Made by a program: the position numbers and the translations under genes. This document shows, piece after piece, positions 1 to 8,230 of a stretch of DNA of 39,095 nucleotides. Within the stretch, counting starts at the first letter, position 1. Each line of letters starts with the position of its first letter. The notes below the pieces were generated by a model, which had not been told where the DNA came from, ran no database searches, and saw only the letters and a program-made list of their open reading frames with translations. This stretch comes from Gracilaria caudata. Taxonomy: Eukaryota; Rhodophyta; Florideophyceae; Gracilariales; Gracilariaceae. The DNA lies in NCBI GenBank assembly GCA_030374735.1, contig JASCIV010000124.1, positions 3,796 through 42,890 of the forward strand, read 5' to 3'.

Positions 1-36
1 GGGGGGGGGGGGGGGGGGGGGGTGGTGGGGGGGGGG

Positions 37-67
<31 letters not shown>
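1..67. repeat. G homopolymer at window edge
   Basis: The first 67 bases are almost all G, interrupted only by T at 23 and 26 and A at 39. The WD40 coding frame starts directly after it. A tract like this next to a coding repeat, at the sequence edge, may be a sequencing or assembly artefact. Glycine codons read through it should not be counted as protein. Confidence 0.9.
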
Positions 68-72
<5 letters not shown>

Positions 73-792
73 CTCCGAGGTCACACTGACACAGTATCGT
101 GTGTGGTAATCAGCGCCGACGGCACACGCATCGTCTCAGGCTCAGACGACAAGAGGGTACGTGTTTGGTACGCTTCATGGGGCACGGCGGTGGCATGGGA
201 GTTCCATGGTTACAAAGGCTCGGTGAAATTCGTGGCGGTGAGCGCCGACGGCGCCCGCATCGTCTCAGACTCAGTAGACGGGACGGTACGTGCTTGGGAC
301 GCTCGATATGGCAACACGGTGGGGCCGCCGCTCCAAGGTCGCACAGGCTCGGTAGGGTGCGTGGCGGTGAGCGCCGACGGCGCTCACATTGTCGAAGTTT
401 CAGAAGACAGGGCGATAAGTGTTTGGGACGCTCAATCTGGTAACGGGCCGCCACTCCAAGGTCACACAGACTCAATGAAGCGCGTGGCTCTGAGCGCCGA
501 CGGGACTCTCGTTGTTTCGGAAGAGGAAGAAACACTACGGCTTTGGACGGCAGACTCAGGTGGTCTGAAGTGTGTGCTCACGTCACATGATGCTGCGTGG
601 CAGCGTACGGTCGACGCGCTCTATGTCACGTGGTCCGCGCCGCGCTGGAGGCCATTTGCTCGAGAGGTGTGCAACACGGCCAAGGACGGCTCTAAGATTG
701 TGCTGGGTAGCTGTGAAGACGCTGTGAGCAACATCAACGGTGGTGATGAGTACTTTACGAAGTACTTGAGATCGTGCCGAATTGTGCGGTGA
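67..792 (+). CDS. WD40 repeat protein, 3' part (5' end outside window)
   Basis: The open frame encodes four WD40 blades in tandem with the pattern PLxGHTxSVxxVxxSADGTxIVS followed by VRVWDA. The blades start near 70, 199, 331 and 448. WD40 blades form beta-propellers used as protein-interaction scaffolds. The fourth blade is followed by about 75 residues outside the repeat consensus (TVDALYVTW ... LGSCEDAVSNING), ending at the TGA at 790-792. The start lies left of the window, and any start codon inside the G tract is not credible. The blades are similar to each other at DNA level (repeated 'agcgccgacggc'), which implies recent internal duplication. In blade 1 the usual WDA reads WYA, and in blade 3 IVSGS reads IVEVS, so some decay is possible. 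The C-terminal tail is shared with the relic at 2033-2284. Function cannot be assigned beyond the fold. Confidence 0.85.
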
Positions 793-1825
793 CAACTATG
801 TAGTTTGGTAAGACACTTCACGCAAAAAAACTTTTCAATACGCAAAGCACTTGAAAAGATGTGGGATCTGGGGAATCCTGTGATTGAAGCTTTTGCGTCC
901 GCGCCGCTCGGGGGAGAATGGAAAGCGTTCTCCCCGCATTGCGTTGGAAAAGCACGCGGGCGGCGCATATGGGTGAAGAGTGATCCGTTGCGCCGACAAA
1001 ACCGCGTTATTGCAGGTCACTCAGATCCCATTTGCGCGACGCTTCACGCACGTAGTAGCCGTGCTCTGCGCAGGTACATACGTGATGTGCAATGCTGAGA
1101 CGGTCCACGGGGACTTCGTGACGCCTTCACTCGATCGCAAGCTCGATTGGCGATGAAGGGCGTATCTGTGCGTCCAAGGGTGCAAATTCGGCCATATCAC
1201 TTTGGCGCTATGCTACTGTTACAGTCGCGCAGTTGGGTCCAGCACTCGCGTTGCAGCCCGCACTTCGGCTCGGTCTCGTCATCGAAGCTTCTGCCACCCC
1301 CGAGCACCGAGCCAAATGAACAATTTCATTGCGCGTGTTCGCATCCATTTCCCTCCTTCCACGCCATTTACCTCGAAACGCAATCATCCACGCAGTCACG
1401 TTTCGATTTTCTGCCAGAGACTCATCGGTCTTCAAATGTCACGGAACATTGTCTGCCTACATATCACCGTTTCACATCTTTCTTAGCGATGCTGGCGAGG
1501 ACAGACAGACAATGGCCCGACCGTTGCGGAGACAGTCTCACAGGCCCAGGGCCTCTTCTCTTTCGTTCGCGACAGGTCGTTCCGTCCCCGTAATCGATGC
1601 CCGAACATCATGGCACACTCTGTGCACACGGCCCCGGTTGGGGTCTTCATCATAAGTCCCGATCGCGGTAAACGTTGGTGACGCAGGCGAGAATGCACAT
1701 TGGCTTTGTTCGTATCTAACCGGCGCAGAGGGGTGATTGCACACCGAGATGAAAGCGTTTTTTTGCGGAGCAGGCGAACAGAAGCTCGAGACCAAATTGT
1801 TGTTCACGATCGACGCAATCACGAA
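793..1825. other. Intergenic stretch, no recognised gene
   Basis: Both strands have short open frames (for example 805-1098 and 1147-1593 on +), but none shows a family motif, a repeat or a good start context. Nothing supports a gene here. Confidence 0.5.
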
Positions 1826-2284
1826 CGAGGTGTGAGGCTTATCGCCGATGGCACTTGGTTTGCGTGTCAGATGAACGATTGCTCCATTCAGTTGTGCGAT
1901 ACGCGTGGAAACGAATGAGTGCGACAGCCGCTTCAAGGCCACACACACTCGCTGAGGTGCGTGGCAGATAACGCCCACGGCACGCGCGTTGCTTGGAGCA
2001 TGCACAAGTGCTACGGCGTTGAACGTTGAACGTTGAACGCAGCGAACGGGGAGGATGTGCTCATGTCACGTGCGGCTATCAGACAGAGAAGCATCGACGC
2101 GCTCGAGCTGACGTGGTGCAGGCTACGATCGGGGCCACCTGAGCGAGAGGAGAGTGCGACATGGTCGGGGATGGCTCTACGAATTTTGCTCGATAGCTGT
2201 GAAGACGCTGTGGGAAACATCGAGGGGGTCATATGTACTGTAGGAGAACGCTTGATGCAAAAGATCAGAGGGCTGCCGTTGTAG
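1826..2284 (+). pseudogene. Decayed second copy of the WD40 gene
   Basis: The frame carries a blade remnant (RLIADGTWFA...SIQLCDTRGN), a TGA at 1916-1918, then in the same frame a second blade remnant (PLQGHTHSLRCVADNAHGTRVAW). A second TGA at 2027-2029 lies inside a 7-bp triplication, after which the frame continues to the TAG at 2282-2284. Residues encoded from about 2063 (VLMSRAAIRQRSIDALELTW ... LDSCEDAVGNIEG) align with the tail of the gene at 67-792 (VLTSHDAAWQRTVDALYVTW ... LGSCEDAVSNING). The shared tail shows this is a paralogue of that gene, not just any WD40 fragment. Two nonsense codons and blade erosion make it a pseudogene. The same reading frame holds across both stops. Confidence 0.75.
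2017..2037 (+). repeat. 7-bp tandem triplication (CGTTGAA)x3
   Basis: Three perfect head-to-tail copies of CGTTGAA lie inside the WD40 pseudogene. The unit creates the in-frame TGA at 2027-2029. It looks like a small slippage duplication that arose after the copy lost function. Confidence 0.85.
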
Positions 2285-3061
2285 ACGCTGCTACAGCGAA
2301 AGAACGCCCACACGGAACGGAGTGTCTATCCTTCGCCAATGGCCACATGCCACACCGCCTCGTGATGCGATGGGTTGAATCATCTCGACCTCCGCGCTGC
2401 AGGATTCACTGAAGCTCCTACCTTGTCGATCGCCCATGACACCACCCCGAAACAAGATTTCTCAGTTTCAGAACTTTTGCGCCTAAAGTGACCTGCCGTG
2501 CGTGGAGGCAGCAAGCCACGCTCTTGTTGCGCACAAGGCGCAGCTGCGTACAACGGCTTTGAGTTTAGGTGCAGCGGAGAGCTTGATGTAGCTTGGCTTT
2601 TGTCAGGATGGCGGGGAAGGGATTCTCACGTGAGACGGATGCAATGATTGCCTACATGTGGGCAGAACGCGGTTTTGTGGTCGGGGCGTGTACCACGAAG
2701 GATCGGTCAACGTGAAGGACATTTTGAAAGTGGGGAGGAGTGTTGCCGACGGAAGAAGATTTGGAGTAGGTGGGGCAAACGCGAACTTCATGATGGGGGT
2801 TTATCGCTTGGCCGTAAGTGATGTGTAGACAATTCACATTGTGAAACAATGTGGGGCAATGTGGAATGAAGTAGTGGTGAATTGATAAACACCTAAACCT
2901 GGCGTACATGCCTCTGTTGCAAAATGGGAGCGCAGCACTTGGTAGCGGGGAATGAACGGAATAGACCAAGCAGCGCTGAGTGAGAAGAAGGGATACAAGG
3001 AGACATCGACAGGGCTGCCTCATCCTGTGGCAACCGCTAAGTGTTCCGGCTTCCATTCCCT
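2285..3061. other. Unassigned stretch
   Basis: Only short frames occur on either strand, without family motifs. A small imperfect repeat of 'caatgtgggg/caatgtgga' sits near 2848-2866. No gene can be supported. Confidence 0.45.
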
Positions 3062-3577
3062 AACGAAGCCAGCACGCCGTCGCGCCTCACGCCGTTCGCC
3101 GGTGTGCGCGACATGCTTCTGTGTCTGGCTGCCGACGACGTGCGCATGGCGGTGCTGTCGAACAAGACACAGGATACGGTGCGGCGCGTGGTGGCCGAGC
3201 ATTTCGCCAAGTGACGTTTGCCACGGTGGGTCGGTGCCACCGACGACGCGCCACTCAAGCCCAACCGCAGCGTGGCGCTGCGTATCGTGCGCACGCACTT
3301 TGATGGGGCGGCAACGGCCAAATTTCTGTTCGTGGGCGACACCGAGGTGGACATGGCCACCGCGCTCGCGACCGGAATGGTGCCGGTGGCCGTTCTGTGG
3401 GGCTTTCGCAGCCGCGCGCAGCTGGAGCAAGCCGGCGCCGCGCACGTGTTGCAGACGGCGGCCGACATCGGCGATTTGCTTGGTTTCAGAGCGTTTACTC
3501 GTGCTTGCGGTGCAGCATGGCGGCGCCGTGCTCAAAGTACTCGCTGTGCGAGACGGCGTGCGAGCGCAGCGTGGTGA
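3062..3577 (+). pseudogene. HAD-superfamily phosphatase fragment (phosphoglycolate phosphatase-like)
   Basis: The frame reads LTPFAGVRDMLLCL...VRMAVLSNKTQ, a TGA at 3212-3214, then in the same frame WVGATDDAPLKPN, FVGDTEVDMATALATGM and PVAVLWGFRSRAQLEQAGA. These match the HAD motifs of Gph-like phosphatases: motif II Ser in LSNK, motif III Lys in PLKP, motif IV acidic pair in GDTEVD, and the family signature VLWGFR. Motif I (DxDGT) and the cap domain are missing, so the 5' part is gone. The family hydrolyses small phosphate esters such as 2-phosphoglycolate. The domain ends near 3490; the frame then runs antisense through the actin-like relic to a stop at 3575-3577. The internal stop and missing nucleophile make it non-functional. 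Confidence 0.8.
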
Positions 3578-3740
3578 ACAGACTGCCCAGAATGGAGCCG
3601 CCCATGAAAGCGGAGCTCAGGCGATCTCGCCGCGCGTACTACACGCCCAGCACACCGTCGCGCGCGTGTGTGGCGTGGCGCAGGTGGTTCAACACGCGCT
3701 TGGCGAAGCCTGGTAACAGCGTGCTGCTCCTCTGTTGACG
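3495..3740 (-). pseudogene. Actin or actin-related protein, C-terminal fragment
   Basis: Read on the minus strand, the frame gives STLLPGFAKRVLNHL, a TAG at 3639-3641, then YARRDRLSSAFMGGSILGSL and EYFEHGAAMLHRKHE with a terminal TAA at 3495-3497. This matches the actin-fold C-terminus: the GG-x-PG-x-R loop, the (W/F)xGGSIL segment, and the EY(D/E)xxGxxxxHRK tail. The His in HRKHE and the long insertion after GSL differ from conventional actin, so an actin-related protein is as likely. Only about the last 80 residues remain. The frame is intact apart from one stop. It converges on the HAD relic; the two 3' ends overlap by about 80 bp, a compact tail-to-tail layout probably inherited from the functional source locus. 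Confidence 0.72.
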
Positions 3741-3744
3741 AGCG

Positions 3745-4212
3745 GTGCGCAAACATACCATGTTCCGCGTTGAAGAGTGTCAGCTTCTTTCAGTTTCCTT
3801 TACAGTGACGCTTTGTTGTGCGTTGACCAAACGTCGACAGCCAATTGGCTGCGATGTATCATGTGCAATATCCTCGTGTCTGTTCGTCGACAGCAGCGTG
3901 CTAAACTCTTTCAAATCCGCCATCCACCTTCTCATCATTGAACGCGAAGTATGGCACCGGATCTCCGCCAGGCAAATCAAATGCGCTGTCACAGGCCTCT
4001 TGAATCGCTGGAATGGCGCATCATTCAACAGTATTCTGTCAAACATCCTCCAGTCGTAAATGACTCAAACATCGACGGGGATAGACGCGCTTGCTGATTG
4101 TAAGGCAACAAAGAGGTCCGGCCGAATTGTCAGCGCGTTGCTCGGAGGTCCTGGACACTGACATTGCAAGAACAGCACCGTAGTGGGAACGCCTGAAACC
4201 ACTACCTCCCAG
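3745..4212. other. Unassigned; short ATG frame on minus strand
   Basis: The best frame is minus 3780-4046, 88 codons from an ATG, basic in the middle (RSMMRRWMADLKE), with no recognised domain. The opposite strand is also open (3745-4059). Neither is convincing as a gene. Confidence 0.25.
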
Positions 4213-4878
4213 TTACGCGCTTGGGGATGGTGAGGTGCTTACTAACACCGATGGCGTTGCGGACACAGATGCACTAGCCGACTTTGAGATGCTTGCGCTG
4301 GGAGATGCGCTTATTGACGCTGACGGAGTCGTCTGCATCGAGGCACTTGCCGACGCTGGCATACTTGTGCCGGGAGATATGGGTGAACTCACAAAGGGAG
4401 ATGCGCTCATAGACACAGAGGCACTCACAGATGCAGGCATGCTCACGGTGGGAGAAGTGGACACGCGTGGTAAGGAGGACCCACTCGCAGACACTGACAT
4501 CTAAACAGATTGGGACGGCGTGATAGTAGCTAGTACAGAAGCAGAGGAAGAAGGTGTAACACTAACTGACATTGAAACAGTTGCCGACGCCGACACATCG
4601 ACGGCGTGAGTGTCACAGATGGCAATGGAGAGTGCGATGCCATTCCACTTGGTGACTCTTTCATACTCGGCGTCGCGCTCAAGCTTGGTGTTTATGTGTC
4701 CTTGGAGAACAGTAGCGGGAACAAGTGCGCATACGGATAAGTTCTTGTTCTCAATCCCTGGCTTGGCGGCGTGGCCGTGCCAGTCACCTGCTTCACGACG
4801 ATGGCGGCCAAGATGAGTAACATGCTCAGCGATCTGGTCTTCATTATTGTGGGTTGCGGGAATGGCCTTCTTGCTCAA
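4213..4878 (-). pseudogene. Ser/Ala/Val/Pro-rich repeat protein remnant
   Basis: The minus-strand frame begins with about 95 residues of ordinary composition (ending NGIALSIAICDTHAVD), then changes to low-complexity repeats of the SASVSASPSASIS type. A TAG at 4501-4503 interrupts the repeats, which continue in frame to the TAA at 4213-4215. Ser/Pro-rich repeats of this kind usually form extended, glycosylated stalks of secreted or wall proteins; that role is inferred only. The DNA has a loose alternation of short modules. The plus strand over 4235-4504 is also open and reads as an Asp/Ala/Leu-rich acidic repeat (ADTDALADxxML...GDALID). Strand choice rests on the non-repetitive leader found only on the minus strand. 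No signal peptide is visible at the retained 5' end. Confidence 0.45.
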
Positions 4879-5886
4879 GATTGGTTACTTTCGAGCGATG
4901 CGTTGAGATGTTGTTTGTACTGCGGTTCCGAAGCCGGCGCCTACCTCCGCTAAGTACTTGACGGTCATTTGTTTCCGAGCGTGTCTTCGCCCCTCTCTAT
5001 AGTCCCTGGGTACACTACAACTTTATTTACATACGAAAGGAGGCGTGATCAGATGCAGTGCGTAAGTACCTTTCCGTCGACACGCAATCGCCATCCTGGG
5101 AGCGAGGAGGGAGTGGCAAAGCCTTTATTATCGTGCGTGCGCCTGCAAAATCTTTCTAACGAATCTAAACCAGGGCCGAAGTATCCTCGACGTGTGCACG
5201 AACCTCACTTGAACGCATATATTTTAATGAACAAATGAGGGTCGTAGATTAAAGCAAGATTAGAACGAGGAACACTGCATCGAAATAGTCTCTCAATGGA
5301 ACACAGCTCTGGTAAAATTGTCGTCCAGATAGTACACAAAAGCTGTATAGTACATGAACTCTTTGGTCAATAACGACTCTAATACTTTACCCACCGGCTC
5401 ATTCTGTACCTTCAATCTCAGAGATTTAAGCTTTCCCACCCCATTACGGTCCATATCAAGCCTGTACTTGCTACTGACTAACATGCGTCAAAAAGTAGCT
5501 TAGTTTAACTAACTAGCAGTATTCAATCGGGCTAGTCCTTTACTCATTTTAGCTGTACACGGTGTACAACTGTACTGGTGGCATATGTGTCCCACTATTA
5601 CGTCAGTAACTGGCGCGGATCATACACGGGAAACATTTAACCGTCCTGCGCAAAATACGGGAAAAAGCTCGAAATCTGGGAGGACAAACAACGGGTGCTC
5701 TATGACGAAATACGGAGGAAACGAAGAAGATTGGGCAGTCACAGCTTCTTTAAGCGCTTGCGATTCCTAGTTTGGGGTTTGTCTTCACGTTTACGACGCG
5801 TCATCGAATAGTAGAAAACGCGCGCTTTCAAAGGAGATAAAGATGAACGGAAACCGACGGTTTAGTGCCGAGCTAGACGGCCAACA
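4879..5886. other. Unassigned stretch with small frames
   Basis: Short frames are present (minus 5293-5484, 63 codons from ATG; plus 4969-5238), none with a motif. The sequence around 5260-5560 is AT-richer than its neighbours. I see no gene that can be supported. Confidence 0.4.
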
Positions 5887-6514
5887 ATGGTGTCGTTCCT
5901 AGAAACATTGTCCGGAGCCGAGCGCAACTCTATGCTGCCCAGGTCAGCGGTAGAGCTTATTAAAGCCACTAAAGATGTTGCAACAACATTCACACTCCCC
6001 ACCCTTAAAGATACCATTTATTACTGCTATGAGAGCTCCAATAGCACTCTAACGGAGACCACCGAACACTTCAACATACTTTTATTCTCCTTCCAGAGAC
6101 ATTGGACCACCTGGATCAACAGCTGCCATGGACAGGAACCCCACGGCCCTGAAGACACAGAAATAACCCTGATACCACCAGGAAGGCCTACAGTATTGAC
6201 GCATGAAGAAGAGCGTTTGGTAGTTGACTCCATTCGTAAATTTGCACGCCACATGACACCATTGACAAGAGTCACTGTCTTCGATTATGTTCAGTACTCC
6301 GTTTCCAGACTTTCCGAACAGCGAAGAGAGGCAATCATGCCAACCTTTAAGGAAGACAAGCCCCGTTAAATGTGGATGCGCTACTTCCTACGACGGCACC
6401 CAGATCTTCAGTTCAAATCAGTAAAGTGTAGAGCAAAATGGCTTTCCGTATCCGGCTGTAACTCCCTCTATTTCGAGGATGTATTGGGTATTCGGCCCGT
6501 ATTAGGGATCTCTC
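5887..6514 (+). pseudogene. Pogo/Tigger-type transposase N-terminus (CENP-B-like HTH)
   Basis: An ATG frame of 160 codons reads GRPTVLTHEEERLVVDSIRK, then TRVTVFDYVQYS, then FKEDKPR. A TAA at 6367-6369 follows, and the frame resumes as MWMRYFLRRHPDLQFKSVK. The order LTxEEExxLVxxI / DYVQY / FLRRHPxL is that of the Tc5/CENP-B DNA-binding helix-turn-helix found in pogo-like transposases (Tc1/mariner superfamily) and in domesticated relatives. The DDE catalytic domain that should follow is absent: the frame runs into the LTR-like arm at 6515. The upstream ~100 residues are not recognised. The premature stop lies exactly inside the conserved HTH. A domesticated protein is unlikely given the stop. 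Confidence 0.65.
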
Positions 6515-6789
6515 TGTGTAGGGTAGTATTTCACTACACGTGTGGCAGTTTGGCCGGGATTCCTGATGCGCCGTGGCAGGACGCCACGGGTGGTACGTGT
6601 GGTACTTGGCCGGCGTGCCGGAATACTTAGATATTTTTCTGTAGATTTTTCTAGTGACCGTATATAAGTGGCAGCACTCGAAGCCACTGTACGGAATAAA
6701 TGACCTCCCAAGGAGGAAACCCCCACAAAGGACTTGGCTCCAACTTCTTCCGTTGCCTAACGGTGCTGCTCCAACTTAGGAGTCAATTG
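6515..6789 (+). repeat. Left arm of a 275-bp inverted repeat (LTR-like)
   Basis: The arm begins TGTGTAGGG and contains a CACGTGTGG box, a GC-rich core (GCCGTGGCAGGACGCCACGG), TATATAAG at 6661-6668, a small stem after it, AATAAA at about 6695-6700, and a tail ending GGAGTCAAT. The reverse complement of 7285-7560 aligns along its whole length with mostly substitutions. Promoter, polyadenylation-like signal and TG start suggest a solo LTR of a retroelement on the plus strand. A long terminal inverted repeat of a foldback element is the alternative. Confidence 0.75.
6661..6668 (+). promoter_or_regulatory. TATA box in left LTR-like arm
   Basis: TATATAAG is followed by a stem (GTGGC...GCCAC) about 8 nt downstream. 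The same block is kept in the inverted arm at 7405-7412, which supports a functional promoter in the ancestral repeat. Confidence 0.6.
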
Positions 6790-7284
6790 TAGAGCAAAAC
6801 CGTGTGTCAAGGAGAACAACAACCCGGGACGGCAGAAAAACGCCCACGGTCTTCGACCCGTGCTCTCAAGCAGGGCAACACAGGGAAGAGCCCTCCGATA
6901 GGGACGACGCGTGCCGGATGTAAATCCGGGGATCCTATCCTGACAAGCAGTCGGAGGTAAGGGAGAATCGGGCGAGGAGTCGGATCACCGAGATGAATCG
7001 GGACAGTACCGCAAGGAACGGGAGATCCGGGTTACGGTAATGAATAAGGGGAGAAAAGTAAGGGGGAAAATATGCGGGATAAGAGCCGCACTGCGGGAGC
7101 ACTGGCTCACGTGGTCGGTACAATACCGACTAGTATTCGGACAACCGGCACTGCAGGACGGAGCGCAATATATACCGTTCAACGGGAACGACAGAAACAA
7201 TTAAAGAAACAACAAATATATCCGTAACGAACGCGGTCAGCCTCCTCAATAGTCAGAGGTGAATAGTAACTCCGGAATGCCGGC
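6790..7284. other. Interior between the inverted arms
   Basis: The interior is purine-rich on the plus strand (runs such as GGGGAGAAAAGTAAGGGGG near 7048-7066) and has no convincing coding frame. It may hold the untranslated leader of one or both LTR-like repeats. No element proteins are visible. Confidence 0.5.
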
Positions 7285-7560
7285 GATTGACTCCCGAGCC
7301 GGAGTAGCACCGTTCGGCAACGAAAGAAACTAGAGCCAAGTCCCTTGTGGGCGTTTCCTTCTTCGGAGGTCATTTACTCCGTACAATGGCGGCGAGTGCC
7401 GCCACTTATATACGGCAACTAGAAGAATTATTCGAAATATTTGTAACTACTCCCGCACACCGGCCAAGCTCCACACGTACCACCCGTGGCGTCCTGCCAC
7501 GGCGCGTCCGGAATCCCGACCAACTTCCACACGTGGACACCAATTCCTGTACTCCCAACA
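7285..7560 (-). repeat. Right arm of the inverted repeat (LTR-like)
   Basis: On the minus strand the arm begins TGTTGGGAGTA at 7560, a classic LTR-style start, then the CACGTGTGG box, the same GC-rich core, TATATAAG (7412-7405), a hairpin (GGCGGCACTCGCCGCC) and the GGAGTCAAT tail. It looks better preserved than the left arm. The arms face each other across about 500 bp. Confidence 0.75.
7405..7412 (-). promoter_or_regulatory. TATA box in right LTR-like arm
   Basis: This is the same TATATAAG element and spacing as in the left arm. The GGCGGC/GCCGCC stem immediately downstream replaces the left arm's shorter GTGGC/GCCAC stem, so base pairing is kept although the bases differ. Confidence 0.6.
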
Positions 7561-7738
7561 GGCTCGCAGTACTACCGATGGATCGGGTGTATCTTCATAA
7601 TATAGGAGGGAGTTCACCGCCGAGCGGACACCATGTTATGAAAACCATCGCCGCGAGCTTCCCCAAGGGGTCATTTTGCTCTACATCTCCTCCCCTTAGG
7701 CGGAAACGACCGACCAAGCTCGGAGCCTCGCACCCATC

Positions 7739-8230
7739 ATGTGCGTCCTTAAGCCGACTGAGTCGGGCAGCTCGACCGAATCATCGGATATCCAATCTCT
7801 GGCGCTCGTCCCCTACACTCCCCAACATCTCCAGCTTCCTCACTCTCTCCAGCCTCCCGAGACACACTCGGTTATCATGCAGCCCTCTGAAAACTCCGGT
7901 GGTACTGGCGACTCTCCGCGACCTCCGCGGGATCCGCAGAGCGGACCGTCAACGCGACGGGCTGTGGGAACCACCGAGACTGCTCAAATGACCGCTGCAG
8001 GTCCACCACCGATAAATCCCGGCTTCCGCCCGATGCCCATCCCCCGAATCTCGAGGATATCGCCCGCTACCGCGTTCGATGCAGAATCCATTCCGAGATA
8101 TCCGGCACCACCCATATCATCTAGGGACTGGGGAATCCGTGGGACACCTTCGCTTCCGACCACTGAAGGTGGATGGCCGTCGTATCAAGCGCTACTGCTC
8201 CGCAACCCGCATCGACACAGCGGTGACTAG
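7739..8230 (+). CDS. Pro/Ser-rich hypothetical protein, possible gag leader
   Basis: An ATG frame of 163 codons ends at the TAG at 8228-8230. The product is rich in Pro, Ser, Thr and Arg (MQPSENSGGTGDSPRPPRDP; PRYPAPPISSRDWG) and has no recognised domain. It lies just outside the LTR-like right arm. Disordered, proline-rich N-termini are common in retrotransposon Gag proteins, so a truncated gag is possible, but no capsid-like segment or zinc knuckle follows. A second frame over 7347-7991 is also open and begins inside the arm. The 3' end overlaps the truncated end of the Helitron relic, so the last ~12 residues probably derive from that element's antisense strand. Confidence 0.35.
   Translation: MCVLKPTESGSSTESSDIQSLALVPYTPQHLQLPHSLQPPETHSVIMQPSENSGGTGDSPRPPRDPQSGPSTRRAVGTTETAQMTAAGPPPINPGFRPMPIPRISRISPATAFDAESIPRYPAPPISSRDWGIRGTPSLPTTEGGWPSYQALLLRNPHRHSGD

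Noticed and set aside
22..66. Poly-glycine N-terminus of the WD40 protein
   Set aside because: It is read from a G homopolymer at the sequence edge, probably an artefact.
4235..4504. Plus-strand acidic repeat protein
   Set aside because: It lacks a start and any non-repetitive flank. The minus strand has a coding-like leader in phase, so the plus frame is treated as its antisense.
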